30,632 nucleotides of DNA from CAZOSF01 sp964582415 (GTDB taxonomy: Bacteria; Bacteroidota; Bacteroidia; Flavobacteriales; Flavobacteriaceae): contig CAZOSF010000026.1 of the NCBI GenBank assembly GCA_964582415.1, forward strand, positions 1 to 30,632, read 5' to 3'. Made by a program: the position numbers and the translations under genes. Below are positions 8,357-16,928 of this stretch, piece after piece. The notes under the pieces were generated by a model, which saw only the letters and a list, made by a program, of their open reading frames with translations, made no database searches and was not told the DNA's origin. Numbering within the stretch: the first letter of the stretch is position 1; every line of letters begins with the position of its first letter.

Positions 8357-9454
8357 GTGCAGCAACCTAATCTTCGTTTCTCCAGAAAAGATTCACAAAA
8401 CTTTTTCCGCACCCTAAATAAACGCGTAAATGACTATTTCCATGATAATCAGTTATCACGGTCCGGAAACTGGAAACTTCATTTGAAAACCATCATCATG
8501 TTCCTATTGTATCTGGGACCTTATTTCTTATTAATGTTTACCGATTTACCAGGTTATCTACAATTACTCATGGCCGTTGTTATGGGAGTGGGTATGGCCG
8601 GTGTTGGAATGAATGTCATGCACGATGCCAACCATGGCTCCTACTCCAGCAAAACGTGGGTAAATAAATTGATGGGAAGTAGTATGTATATTTTATCTGG
8701 AAATGTATATAACTGGCAAGTACAACACAATGTCCTGCATCATACGTACACCAATATCCATGGTCATGATGAGGACTTGGAAACGGGAAATATCATGCGT
8801 TTCTCGGAACATTCAAAATGGAAGAGATTCCATCGCTTTCAACACATTTATAGCATTTTCCTCTACGGTTTGTTAACCATAAATTGGGTCCTGACGGCCG
8901 ATTTCAAGCAAACCCACAGATATTTGAAAAGAAAGCTTTCTTATGGTAAGATGCCCAAACCTTTTACACAGTGGAGTACCCTATTGGGCACTAAAATTCT
9001 ATATGCTGTAGTTTGGATTGTAATTCCGCTACTGTTTTTCGACATTGCTTGGTGGAAGATTCTTATTGGCTTTTTTGTAATGCACTATACAGCTGGTCTG
9101 ATACTAAGTGTTATTTTCCAATTGGCGCATGTAGTGGAAGACACCGAAATCATTTTACCGGATGACTCAGGAACCATGAAAAATACCTGGGCAATTCACC
9201 AACTTTTTACAACCGCGAATTTTTCTACCAAAAATAAACTGGTCAACTGGTTTACAGGTGGTTTGAACCATCAAGTGGAACACCATATTTTTCCAAACAT
9301 AAGCCATGTACACTATAATAAAATAGCAGGTATTGTAAAAAATACTGCCAGAGAATTCAACTTACCTTATAACGAATACAAAACCACCAGAAAGGCAATT
9401 GCTGCCCATTTTCGATATCTTAAACAAATGGGGGCCAAGCCTGCGATCTCTTAA
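8357..9454 (+). CDS. membrane fatty acid desaturase (front-end / acyl-lipid type)
   Basis: This 365-residue di-iron membrane desaturase uses a GTG start; no in-frame ATG lies between the promoter and GTG, and the N-terminus then matches flavobacterial homologues. The three histidine boxes are HDANH (89-93), HNVLHH (124-129) and HQVEHH (305-310). The Q/H-rich third box is typical of delta-6-like and other acyl-lipid desaturases. Hydrophobic segments lie around residues 43-62, 68-90, 165-182 and 212-258. It would insert a double bond into membrane acyl chains using O2 and an electron donor; no cytochrome b5 domain is fused. An aminotransferase gene begins three bases after the stop, so they are probably cotranscribed although functionally unrelated. 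Regiospecificity cannot be read from the sequence. Confidence 0.92.
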   Translation: MQQPNLRFSRKDSQNFFRTLNKRVNDYFHDNQLSRSGNWKLHLKTIIMFLLYLGPYFLLMFTDLPGYLQLLMAVVMGVGMAGVGMNVMHDANHGSYSSKTWVNKLMGSSMYILSGNVYNWQVQHNVLHHTYTNIHGHDEDLETGNIMRFSEHSKWKRFHRFQHIYSIFLYGLLTINWVLTADFKQTHRYLKRKLSYGKMPKPFTQWSTLLGTKILYAVVWIVIPLLFFDIAWWKILIGFFVMHYTAGLILSVIFQLAHVVEDTEIILPDDSGTMKNTWAIHQLFTTANFSTKNKLVNWFTGGLNHQVEHHIFPNISHVHYNKIAGIVKNTAREFNLPYNEYKTTRKAIAAHFRYLKQMGAKPAIS

Positions 9455-9457
9455 GTT

Positions 9458-10645
9458 ATGAATCCAAAATTGTCCAAACGTGTGAACGAAATGTCGACCT
9501 CGGCTACCCTTGCGATGGCAGCCAAGGCTCGAGAATTGAAGGAAGAAGGAAAAGACATTATTGGCCTGAGCCTGGGTGAACCGGATTTTACTGTTCCGGA
9601 GTTTGTTAAGGAAGCCGCCATAGAAGCCATTCGAGAGGACTACCATGCATATAGCCCGGTAGATGGTTATGGAGATCTGAAACAGGCGATCATTCGAAAG
9701 TTTCAAAGAGACAATGGCCTGAATTATAAACCCTCTCAAATTGTCGTTTCCACCGGTGCCAAGCAATCTTTATCCAACTTGGCCCAAGTGTTATTGAACG
9801 ATGGAGATGAAGTATTGCTGCCTGCTCCCTACTGGGTGAGCTATGCCGATATTTGTAAGGTTGCGGGTGGTGTTCCCATAGAGCTACCCACCTCTATTGA
9901 AAAGGATTTCAAAATTACCCCCCAACAACTGGAAGAGGCCATAACCCCTCGTACCAAGATGATGATTTTTAGCTCCCCTTGTAATCCGAGTGGATCTGTT
10001 TACAGCAAAAAAGAATTACGGGACCTAGCAGATGTTTTGGTCCATTACCCTGAAATCATCGTGGTGAGTGACGAAATTTACGAGCACATCAATTTTTCTG
10101 GGGAACATGCTTCCATGGCGAGTTTTCCTGATATGTACGATCGCACGGTAACGGTAAATGGAGTGTCGAAAGCGTTCTCCATGACGGGATGGCGTATCGG
10201 TTATATCGGTGGGCCGGAATATATTGCGAGAGCCTGTAATAAAATGCAAGGACAGGTAACCAGTGGAGCTAACTGTATCGCTCAGCGCGCCACAATTGCC
10301 GCATTGGAAAATCCGCCAAGCAAAATTCAGTACATGGTGGATGCCTTCAAGGAACGTAGAAAACTAATTCTTGGCTTATTGGCAGAAATCCCAGGATTTA
10401 AAACGAATGAGCCACAAGGTGCTTTTTATGTGTTTCCAGATATCACCTATTACCTAGGTAAAACGATTAAAGGGCATATCATTCATACTGCAAGCGATTT
10501 TGCGCTTTTTCTATTGGAAGAGGCTGGAGTAGCCACGGTAACCGGAGAAGCCTTTGGTGATCCCACCTGTATTCGAATCTCCTATGCCGCATCGGAGTCG
10601 GACATCAAAGAAGCCATGCGCCGAATCAAAGAAGCTGTACAATAA
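9458..10645 (+). CDS. class I PLP-dependent aminotransferase (aspartate aminotransferase-like)
   Basis: This 395-residue fold-type I aminotransferase has GLSLGEPDF (36-44), STGAKQSLSNL (98-108) for phosphate contact, SSPCNPSGS (172-180) with Asn176, and SDEIYEHI (204-211) with Asp205 and Tyr208 for the cofactor ring. The Schiff-base Lys238 sits in VNGVSKAFSMTGWRIGY, and the substrate-carboxylate Arg373 in CIRISYA. These match the Igamma aspartate/prephenate aminotransferase group, which transfers amino groups between aspartate or a related acid and 2-oxoglutarate. The ATG lies three bases after the desaturase stop. A strong terminator follows. Substrate choice (aspartate, prephenate or an aromatic amino acid) is not decided by these motifs. 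Confidence 0.93.
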   Translation: MNPKLSKRVNEMSTSATLAMAAKARELKEEGKDIIGLSLGEPDFTVPEFVKEAAIEAIREDYHAYSPVDGYGDLKQAIIRKFQRDNGLNYKPSQIVVSTGAKQSLSNLAQVLLNDGDEVLLPAPYWVSYADICKVAGGVPIELPTSIEKDFKITPQQLEEAITPRTKMMIFSSPCNPSGSVYSKKELRDLADVLVHYPEIIVVSDEIYEHINFSGEHASMASFPDMYDRTVTVNGVSKAFSMTGWRIGYIGGPEYIARACNKMQGQVTSGANCIAQRATIAALENPPSKIQYMVDAFKERRKLILGLLAEIPGFKTNEPQGAFYVFPDITYYLGKTIKGHIIHTASDFALFLLEEAGVATVTGEAFGDPTCIRISYAASESDIKEAMRRIKEAVQ

Positions 10646-10675
10646 AAAAAGCCCACGTTCGTGGGCTTTTCTTTT
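10646..10675. terminator. bidirectional rho-independent terminator
   Basis: GCCCAC (10651-10656) pairs with GTGGGC (10661-10666) around GTTC, with A's on the left and T's on the right. It serves the aminotransferase gene and the convergent redoxin gene ending at 10690. Confidence 0.92.
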
Positions 10676-10689
10676 TGTTGGACATGGGG

Positions 10690-11490
10690 TTACTGAACGA
10701 TGAAACTCTTCTTCACTGAACCATTTTCCCCATCAATTGAGAGAAAATAAGTACCCGATGCAAGATTAACGGGAATTTCAATTTCTGAACCTTCAAACTG
10801 GTGGCTGTATAAACTTCTTCCTGTTACACTAAAAATAGTTACCTGTGAAGTTTGTGGGGCATCCAAGCGAATGGTTAAATTACCGTTTGCGCTTACAGGG
10901 TTTGGGTAAAGGGTAACCGATAGCGTGTTGGTGTCTCCAATTCCTAAAATAGTACATTCCATAGGTGCTGGATCGAATCCTTCTGGGAAAGCAGCTTCAA
11001 AAGTTTCTACCCCAGTCAACGGCCAAATGTCGGTATTGATAATCTCATTGTCCGGATTGATCAAACAGAAGGTTGGATAGGCAATAACACCGAAATTATC
11101 ATCAACGGCGCCACTTCCCCCTTCCATACTTACAGCAGGGGCATGATTGAAAGGTCCTCCAAAAGTTTCTTCATAAGCGATTACCGCAGCATCGTCATCA
11201 ATACCACTATTGATGGAAAGACAATAGATTTCTCCTTGATTACAACCGTACTTATCGTACAATTCGTTGTAAGTAGGTTGCCAAGTTTGACACGGCCCGC
11301 AATTCACAAAAAAGAAATCGAGAAAAACATATTTCCCTGTGGCGGTAATACTGTAAAGGTTGTGCTCATTACCTTCAACATCGGTAACGGTAAAATCATC
11401 CACAATGTCACCAACAGTGTAGTTGGTCACTTGGGCTGTGGAAAGGATGGGAAGACATATCAACCCCATCAAGAGTAACATTTTTTTCAT
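10690..11490 (-). CDS. T9SS-sorted redoxin / thioredoxin-like secreted protein
   Basis: This 266-residue protein has a signal peptide at 1-19 (ending STA, then Q). Residues about 25-165 are a TlpA/AhpC-type thioredoxin domain: VGDIVDDFTVTDVEG opens the fold, FFVNCGPCQTW carries the redox pair Cys64-Cys67, and VIAYPTFCLI the cis-Pro139. Extra cysteines at 83 and 90 could form a structural disulfide. Residues about 194-266 are a type A T9SS sorting domain (LYPNPVSANGNLTIRL, then SVTGRSLYSHQF and LASGTYFLSIDG). A thioredoxin fold fused to a T9SS signal puts the redox centre outside the cell or on its surface, where reducing power is not obvious. It could therefore act as an oxidase or isomerase, or simply bind; this is not settled by the sequence. 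Confidence 0.9.
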   Translation of the reverse strand: MKKMLLLMGLICLPILSTAQVTNYTVGDIVDDFTVTDVEGNEHNLYSITATGKYVFLDFFFVNCGPCQTWQPTYNELYDKYGCNQGEIYCLSINSGIDDDAAVIAYEETFGGPFNHAPAVSMEGGSGAVDDNFGVIAYPTFCLINPDNEIINTDIWPLTGVETFEAAFPEGFDPAPMECTILGIGDTNTLSVTLYPNPVSANGNLTIRLDAPQTSQVTIFSVTGRSLYSHQFEGSEIEIPVNLASGTYFLSIDGENGSVKKSFIVQ

Positions 11491-11672
11491 CAGGTTAGGT
11501 TTTAATTAAGAATGGTATGAAATTACCTCTTATTCATCGATTCCACAAAGAGTTACGAATGTATTTTGTGAGAATTTCATTCATCAACTCCTAATAAACC
11601 AAAAACCACCTATTTGATTCATCAAACAGGAAATCACTTTTTACTTTCATTTTAAAAATGCATTAGATAATG

Positions 11673-11680
11673 TACCTTTA
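11673..11680 (+). promoter_or_regulatory. possible -7 box abutting a GTG start
   Basis: TACCTTTA matches TAnnTTTG except for the last base. It ends five bases before the GTG at 11685, so a transcript from it would be nearly leaderless. Confidence 0.35.
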
Positions 11681-11684
11681 GAAG

Positions 11685-12500
11685 GTGAAAAAGTGGCTTC
11701 ATTTATTATTTCTTTTCATTACTATGGTAGCTCAGGCCCAAGACATTGACCGGAAATTCACCCTATATTATGAAAACGATTCTTATGAGCTTACCGAAGC
11801 GCATCATCACTTGTTGGATAGTTTAAAGGCCTTAGAGGACAAAGAACTTTACGATATTCACATAAAGGGATACACCAATAGCGTTGGATCTGAAGCTTAC
11901 AATATGGAATTGTCCCGAAAAAGAGCCGAAAATGTGAAGGCAGAGTTACGGGATTTTACAATTATCTCGAGTTCTGGATATGGGGAGCTGGATTCGGAAG
12001 ATGCCGACAATCGACGTGTCGATGTATTTATACATCTGCAAAAATACCATGTACCTACTGCCGGTGAAATCATTGAAAAACCTTACCAACCGGCAGATAG
12101 CCTGCTCACCGTCTCAGAAATCAACCAACCTAAAATTGGGGATAAGGTAGTACTTCGGGGCATACAATTTTACCCGGACCAAGATGTTATTATGAATGAA
12201 AGTCGGGAGGCCCTCGAAGAATTAGTAGTATTTTTAAGGAAATACCCAAAGGTTCGTTTCAAGTTATTAGGACATATTTGTTGTGGAGACAAAGAACGAC
12301 CTCACCTGGATCTAAGGAACACTAGAACCGGCGAAATGAACCTGTCTGAGGCTAGAGCCCGATCGGTGTATAACTACCTGGTGAAGCAAGGCATCTCCAA
12401 AAGACGTATGCGATACATTGGCATGGCCTATCGAAATCCAACGGAAAAAGGAGATGCTTACGACCGTAGGGTAGAAATAGAAATCACCCAAATCGATTAA
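11685..12500 (+). CDS. tandem OmpA-domain envelope protein, GTG start
   Basis: This 271-residue protein starts at GTG. The only upstream in-frame ATG (11670) is closed off by a TAG at 11679, and GTG gives a complete signal peptide (1-18, ending AQA, then Q). Two OmpA-like peptidoglycan-binding domains follow with no barrel. The first spans about 24-117 (HIKGYTNSVGS, LSRKRAENVKAEL, DNRRVDVFIH). The second spans about 145-271 (FYPDQDVIMNES, LLGHICCGD, LSEARARSVYNYL, YDRRVEIEI). The NRRV/DRRV segments near each C-terminus hold the Arg that contacts diaminopimelate in this family. Domain 2 carries a Cys-Cys pair and an insertion (about residues 205-220) where OmpA usually has GHTD. It likely bridges an envelope complex and the cell wall. 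It is convergent with trkH with two bases between stops. Confidence 0.82.
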   Translation: MKKWLHLLFLFITMVAQAQDIDRKFTLYYENDSYELTEAHHHLLDSLKALEDKELYDIHIKGYTNSVGSEAYNMELSRKRAENVKAELRDFTIISSSGYGELDSEDADNRRVDVFIHLQKYHVPTAGEIIEKPYQPADSLLTVSEINQPKIGDKVVLRGIQFYPDQDVIMNESREALEELVVFLRKYPKVRFKLLGHICCGDKERPHLDLRNTRTGEMNLSEARARSVYNYLVKQGISKRRMRYIGMAYRNPTEKGDAYDRRVEIEITQID

Positions 12501-12502
12501 CG

Positions 12503-14008
12503 TTAGCGGTTTCTCCAGAAGAATGGGGTTAGAAGAATTAAAACGGTAAATAGTTCCAAACGACCGATGAGCATCAGAAAACTCGCCCACCATTTCGCAG
12601 CACCCGGCAACCATCCATAATTTTCAACGGGACCCAATCCGCCTAAGGCAGGCCCCACATTCCCTAAGGTTGAGGCCGCCCCCCCAAGAGATGTTTCAAA
12701 ATCCAAGCCCATCATAGAAAAAACAAGGACCCCAACGATAAAGGATAGCATATACAGAATAAAAAAGGCGAGCACATTGAAAACGATGGGTTGCTGCACC
12801 GATTTGTTATTGTACCGCACCGGTAAGATGGCATTGGGATGCAAGGTTCGACGGAACTCCAGAATTCCATTCTTGATCATGATAAGGTGACGCACCACTT
12901 TTATACCTCCAGCAGTAGACCCTGCAGAACCTCCCAAAAACATCAAGCCGAAGAAGAAAATGGTCAGGAAGGGTACCCATGCCGTATAATCGGCAGACAC
13001 AAAACCTGTGGTGGTTACGATAGCCAATACCTGAAACAAAGAATGTCGAAAAGCGCTCTCCAGTTCTCCCCAAACCAGTGGGTGGTGTACAGAGGAAACC
13101 GACGGATCGGAATACCAATACACAAACCAAGTGGATACCAGGGTAAGCCCTATCACAAAGATAGAATACAGCTTAAACTCTTCATCCCTGAAAACTTTGC
13201 TGAACTTCGTCTTAAAGGCAAAATAACTTAATACAAAATTGGTACCCGCCAAGAACATGAATAACATGATGATGTACTGAATGATTGGCTGATCGTTCCA
13301 AAAGGCAACACTGGCATTCTTAGTGGAAAATCCCCCTGTACTCAAGGTACTCAGCGAATGGTTGATAGCATCAAAAAAGCTCATCCCTGCGGCCATCAAC
13401 ATGATGGTTTCGGCGATGGTATACCCCACATAAATAAGCCAAAGTCGCTTGGCCGTATCAGTAATTCTCGGGTGAAGTTTATCCCCACCAGGACCGGGTG
13501 CTTCGGCCGCAAAAAGCTGCATCCCCCCAATACCCAATAGCGGAAGAATCGCAATGGCCAAAACGATGATTCCCATACCACCAATCCAATGGGTAATGCT
13601 CCGCCAAAAGAGCACTCCTTTCGGGACACTCTCGATATCGCTCAAGATAGAGGCTCCCGTTGTGGTATAACCACTCATCGTCTCAAAGAAAGCATTGGTC
13701 AAGGACGGAATAGCACCAGAAAAGATATACGGTAAGGTTCCTACCAAGGACATGATAATCCAACCAAAAGTAACGATGATGTATCCTTCTTTTTTATGGA
13801 TTTCCTTGCGATGTTTACGAGAAATGAACATGATTACAGCCCCGGTAAGCGTAGCCACAGAAGCAGCTGCAAACATCTCCTTCACCACACCATCTTGGTA
13901 AATTAAACTGATCAAGGCCGAGAGTAGCATGAAACCACCATTAACCACCAGCAGTAATCCCATTAAATGGGCAATAACTCTGTGGTTGATTTTGGAAAAG
14001 GCACTCAT
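12503..14008 (-). CDS. trkH: Trk/Ktr potassium uptake transmembrane subunit
   Basis: This 501-residue, highly hydrophobic protein belongs to the TrkH/KtrB superfamily. All four pore-loop repeats with their selectivity-filter glycine are visible: GYTTTGAS (about 113-120), STLSTGGFST, IVTTTGFVSA and STLGNVGPAL. It therefore forms the four-fold pseudo-symmetric K+ pore in the inner membrane. Its ATG shares one base with the stop of the upstream trkA gene (TAATG), so translation is probably coupled and the pair forms one two-gene operon. Length and the extra N-terminal helices fit TrkH better than the shorter KtrB. The filter glycine is present in each repeat, so K+ selectivity is expected. Confidence 0.95.
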   Translation of the reverse strand: MSAFSKINHRVIAHLMGLLLVVNGGFMLLSALISLIYQDGVVKEMFAAASVATLTGAVIMFISRKHRKEIHKKEGYIIVTFGWIIMSLVGTLPYIFSGAIPSLTNAFFETMSGYTTTGASILSDIESVPKGVLFWRSITHWIGGMGIIVLAIAILPLLGIGGMQLFAAEAPGPGGDKLHPRITDTAKRLWLIYVGYTIAETIMLMAAGMSFFDAINHSLSTLSTGGFSTKNASVAFWNDQPIIQYIIMLFMFLAGTNFVLSYFAFKTKFSKVFRDEEFKLYSIFVIGLTLVSTWFVYWYSDPSVSSVHHPLVWGELESAFRHSLFQVLAIVTTTGFVSADYTAWVPFLTIFFFGLMFLGGSAGSTAGGIKVVRHLIMIKNGILEFRRTLHPNAILPVRYNNKSVQQPIVFNVLAFFILYMLSFIVGVLVFSMMGLDFETSLGGAASTLGNVGPALGGLGPVENYGWLPGAAKWWASFLMLIGRLELFTVLILLTPFFWRNR

Positions 14009-15357
14009 TAACTGAAAAGTTTTTCTACCTTTTTAATGGATTGTGGTAAGCAGCACACCACTATGCGATCTCCGCTGTGGATTTCAAAATCTCCCAAGGC
14101 GATCATACCCTCTCCGTTTCGTATTACCCCACCAATAACCGCAGACCTCGGAAAATCAATTTCTTTTATTTTTTTATTGCACACCTCCGAACCAGAAGCA
14201 ACCACAAACTCCAAAAGCTCTGCATTCATATTGTTAAGGCGGGTCATGGCCACCACCTCCCCTTGCCGAACATGTCGGAAGATATGGTTGGCCGCCAATA
14301 ATTTTTTATTGATTAGGGTATCAATCCCAATGGATTGGGACAATTGGAAGTAATCCATATTTTCTACCAAAGCGATGGTTTTCTTCACCCCTTTCGACTT
14401 GGCCACCAAACAGGACATAATATTGGTTTCGCTATTACCTGTTACGGCAATAAATGCATCCATCTCGGAGATGGATTCCTCCTGCAGTAGTTCCACATTT
14501 CTTCCGTCTCCATTGATTACCAAACAACTGGGTATCTCATCGGCTATTTCAAAGGCTTTGTCCTTGTCGTATTCTATCAACTTTACATTGAATCTGCTTT
14601 CACACAAATCGGTAGCCGTTTTACAACCGATATTACTTCCCCCTAGGATCATTACATTGCGAATTTCATTCTTTACCTTTCCCGAGAGTTTATAAATTTC
14701 CTCCACCCCTTCAGCAGTCGTTGTAAAATACACCTGATCCCCTTCCTTAAACTGCGTGTCACCACGAGGAATTAAGGTATATTGGGTTCCAAAACGTTGA
14801 ATAGCTATGGGTACGTAATGCAACTGAGGAAACAGTTTACCGACTTCTTTAACCGTTTTTTCAACAAATGCGGCGGTTCGTGATAAGTGCAATCCAATCA
14901 TCGTCAATGCCCCATCCTCAAATTCATAGGTATCATTAAACGCACTCTGATTGAGCAGCAACCCAATTTCATTGGCCGCCAAGGATTCCGGAGAAATCAA
15001 TTCGTCAATGCCAAATCGGGTAAAGCCCAATTCTTCCTTATTTTCCAAAAATTCTGTATTCGAAATCCTGGCGATCGTCCTTTTCGCCCCCAACTGTTTG
15101 GCCAAGACACAACAGGTGATATTGGTCGTTTCACTTGAGGTTACCCCAATAAGTAATTCGGTTTTCTCTACTTGAGCGTCCTTTAAAACGGCAACGGAAG
15201 TAGCGTCCCCTTTAATGACTCGTATATCCAGGTGAGTATCTGCATAGGTCAGGGAGTCTCGATTGGTGTCGATCAGAGTGATATCTTGGGATTCGAAGGA
15301 AAGTAGTTTTGCTAAATGAAATCCAACCTCGCCAGCTCCCGCAATGATAATTTTCAT
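14008..15357 (-). CDS. trkA: Trk potassium uptake regulatory subunit TrkA
   Basis: This 449-residue soluble protein has two RCK modules, as in TrkA. The first Rossmann lobe opens with IIIAGAGEVGFHLA (3-16; GxGxxG) and an acidic end of strand two (LIDTNRD), and the second with NVMILGGSNIGCKTA (around 229-243). A regulatory C-lobe follows each lobe (IGLHLSRTAAFVEKTV; EFVVASGSEVCNKKIKEID). TrkA binds NAD(H) or nucleotides and gates the TrkH pore from the cytoplasm. It is the first gene of the operon and overlaps trkH by one base, so the two subunits are made together. The second lobe has GGSNIG, which keeps the required glycines. Confidence 0.95.
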   Translation of the reverse strand: MKIIIAGAGEVGFHLAKLLSFESQDITLIDTNRDSLTYADTHLDIRVIKGDATSVAVLKDAQVEKTELLIGVTSSETTNITCCVLAKQLGAKRTIARISNTEFLENKEELGFTRFGIDELISPESLAANEIGLLLNQSAFNDTYEFEDGALTMIGLHLSRTAAFVEKTVKEVGKLFPQLHYVPIAIQRFGTQYTLIPRGDTQFKEGDQVYFTTTAEGVEEIYKLSGKVKNEIRNVMILGGSNIGCKTATDLCESRFNVKLIEYDKDKAFEIADEIPSCLVINGDGRNVELLQEESISEMDAFIAVTGNSETNIMSCLVAKSKGVKKTIALVENMDYFQLSQSIGIDTLINKKLLAANHIFRHVRQGEVVAMTRLNNMNAELLEFVVASGSEVCNKKIKEIDFPRSAVIGGVIRNGEGMIALGDFEIHSGDRIVVCCLPQSIKKVEKLFS

Positions 15358-15381
15358 AAGATAGTTACGAACTTGCTAGGG

Positions 15382-15389
15382 CAAAATTA
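15382..15389 (-). promoter_or_regulatory. -7 promoter box for trkA-trkH
   Basis: The minus strand reads TAATTTTG, a full match to TAnnTTTG, 24 bases before the trkA ATG at 15357. No TTG lies at 19-21 bases upstream. Confidence 0.5.
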
Positions 15390-15467
15390 CAAAATTTTGA
15401 TTTCTAGGCTCTGAAATTCATAGAAACTATCTTTCTGGATTAGAGGTAACATTCATCGAAAAAATAG

Positions 15468-15475
15468 TAGTTTTG
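15468..15475 (+). promoter_or_regulatory. -7 promoter box for ubiE-porT
   Basis: TAGTTTTG is a full match to the -7 consensus and lies 11 bases before the ubiE ATG at 15487, implying a very short leader. No clear -33 TTG is present. Confidence 0.5.
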
Positions 15476-15486
15476 CAACCGATTTT

Positions 15487-16218
15487 ATGGAAAAGAAGGT
15501 TACCCCATACAAAGATTCAGAACTGAACAAAAAAGCCCAAGTGGAACAAATGTTCGACACCATCTCTGGAAACTATGATGGTTTGAACCGCGTGATTTCC
15601 ATGGGGGCCGATTTGAAGTGGCGCAAAAGAGTAGTGCGTTGGGTAAGTGAACGCCAACCAAATGCCATCTTGGACATCGCTACAGGAACAGGCGATTTGG
15701 CAATCCAGTTCGCTAAGGCGACAAATGCCCGACGTGTGGTTGGTTTAGATTTATCTGAAGGCATGCTGGCAGTAGCCAAAGAGAAATCCACGGGCGAAGA
15801 ACGTCTGCAACAAATCGAATTCATAAAAGGGGACAGTGAAAACCTCCCTTTTGAAAACAATAGCTTTGATGCCATTTCCGTTTCCTTCGGGATTCGAAAT
15901 TTTGAAAACTTGGAACTTGGGTTGTCCGAAATTTTTAGGGTACTACGCCCTGGTGGGCTCTTTATCATTTTAGAAACCTCCGTGCCTACCCGATTTCCCT
16001 GGAAACAAGGCTATGCTTTTTATTCACGATTTATATTGCCAACCATTGGAAAAATGTTTTCCAAAGACAAGGTAGCCTATCGCTACCTAAGCGAAAGTGC
16101 CTCCGTTTTTCCTTATGGAGAAGCACTCAACAATATTTTACGTAAAATTGGGTTTATAGAGGTGGAAAACCGACCCCAAACCTTGGGCGTAGCCACAATT
16201 TATTTGGCGACAAAATAA
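15487..16218 (+). CDS. ubiE: demethylmenaquinone methyltransferase UbiE/MenG
   Basis: This 243-residue class I SAM methyltransferase has the UbiE signatures. FDTISGNYDGLNRVISMGAD (23-42) is the family N-terminal motif, ILDIATGTGDLA (61-72) the SAM loop, SFGIRNFENLELGL the mid motif, and RVLRPGGLFIILE the post-motif strand. The C-terminal NRPQTLGVATIYLATK matches the conserved end. Bacteroidota make menaquinone, so the expected reaction is methylation of demethylmenaquinone to menaquinone, the last step of the pathway. The porT-like gene follows after two bases, so this is the first gene of a tight operon; I know this ubiE-porT pairing from flavobacteria. Confidence 0.95.
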   Translation: MEKKVTPYKDSELNKKAQVEQMFDTISGNYDGLNRVISMGADLKWRKRVVRWVSERQPNAILDIATGTGDLAIQFAKATNARRVVGLDLSEGMLAVAKEKSTGEERLQQIEFIKGDSENLPFENNSFDAISVSFGIRNFENLELGLSEIFRVLRPGGLFIILETSVPTRFPWKQGYAFYSRFILPTIGKMFSKDKVAYRYLSESASVFPYGEALNNILRKIGFIEVENRPQTLGVATIYLATK

Positions 16219-16220
16219 CT

Positions 16221-16928
16221 ATGAGGAAACTTGTTTTAGTAATTATCGGACTCTTCTTTATCCAAATGGGGCATGCCCAATTGTTCAGCAAAGAGCGATT
16301 GGCCAATTTGGAAACTTTTGATAATCGACTCCTCTCTTGGGGTTACTATTTGGGCTTCAATTCGTATGATTTCAAGTTTGAATATGAAAACCAATTCACA
16401 GACCGTGACACGGATATTTTAGTGGACACACAGCTAGGATTTAATGTGGGATTGATCGGTGACCTTAGGATCAATCGTTACATCAATTTGCGTTTGGAGC
16501 CCGGAATCTACTTTACTAACAGAATACTGAATTTTCCTAGATTCGAACAGGAAAATGACGCAGTTCGCGAGGTAAAATCCACCTATATCCATGTCCCTTT
16601 ACTATTGAAAGTTTCAACAAAGCGAATCAACAATTTCAAACCTTTTGTTGTTTTTGGAGTATCACGTTCCTTTAACCTAGCGAGTAACGAAAAAAACCCG
16701 GAAGACAATAACGAAGGGCAGTTTCGTATGACCAGTGGCACTGGATACTATGAAATTGGTTTTGGAATCGATTTATACCTGTACTACTTCAAATTCAGCC
16801 CATCGATTCGTGGGGTATTTGCGACCAGTGACGAATTGGTTCGCGATGATGACCCCAATAGCCCTTGGACTTCCGAAATTAGCAGTATGAAAACAAGAGG
16901 TATCTTTTTGAATTTTACCTTCCAATAG
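16221..16928 (+). CDS. porT: PorT/SprT-like T9SS-associated outer membrane protein
   Basis: This 235-residue protein has a signal peptide at 1-19 (ending GHA, then Q). The mature part is made of amphipathic beta strands typical of a small eight-stranded barrel (LGFNVGLIGDLRINRYINLRLEPG, VPLLLKVSTK, FKPFVVFGVS, YYEIGFGIDLYLYYFKFSPS, IFLNFTF) and ends FTFQ. Size, strand pattern and position two bases after ubiE match PorT of Porphyromonas and SprT of gliding flavobacteria, which are required for T9SS export. Five likely T9SS cargos lie within this window. Assignment rests on family resemblance and gene order; other porin-family proteins look similar. The last 14 bases overlap the convergent methyltransferase gene. 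Confidence 0.82.
   Translation: MRKLVLVIIGLFFIQMGHAQLFSKERLANLETFDNRLLSWGYYLGFNSYDFKFEYENQFTDRDTDILVDTQLGFNVGLIGDLRINRYINLRLEPGIYFTNRILNFPRFEQENDAVREVKSTYIHVPLLLKVSTKRINNFKPFVVFGVSRSFNLASNEKNPEDNNEGQFRMTSGTGYYEIGFGIDLYLYYFKFSPSIRGVFATSDELVRDDDPNSPWTSEISSMKTRGIFLNFTFQ

Noticed and set aside
12839..13231. Plus-strand open frame opposite trkH
   Set aside because: It is the antisense of a well-supported transporter gene and has no start context, signal or family resemblance.
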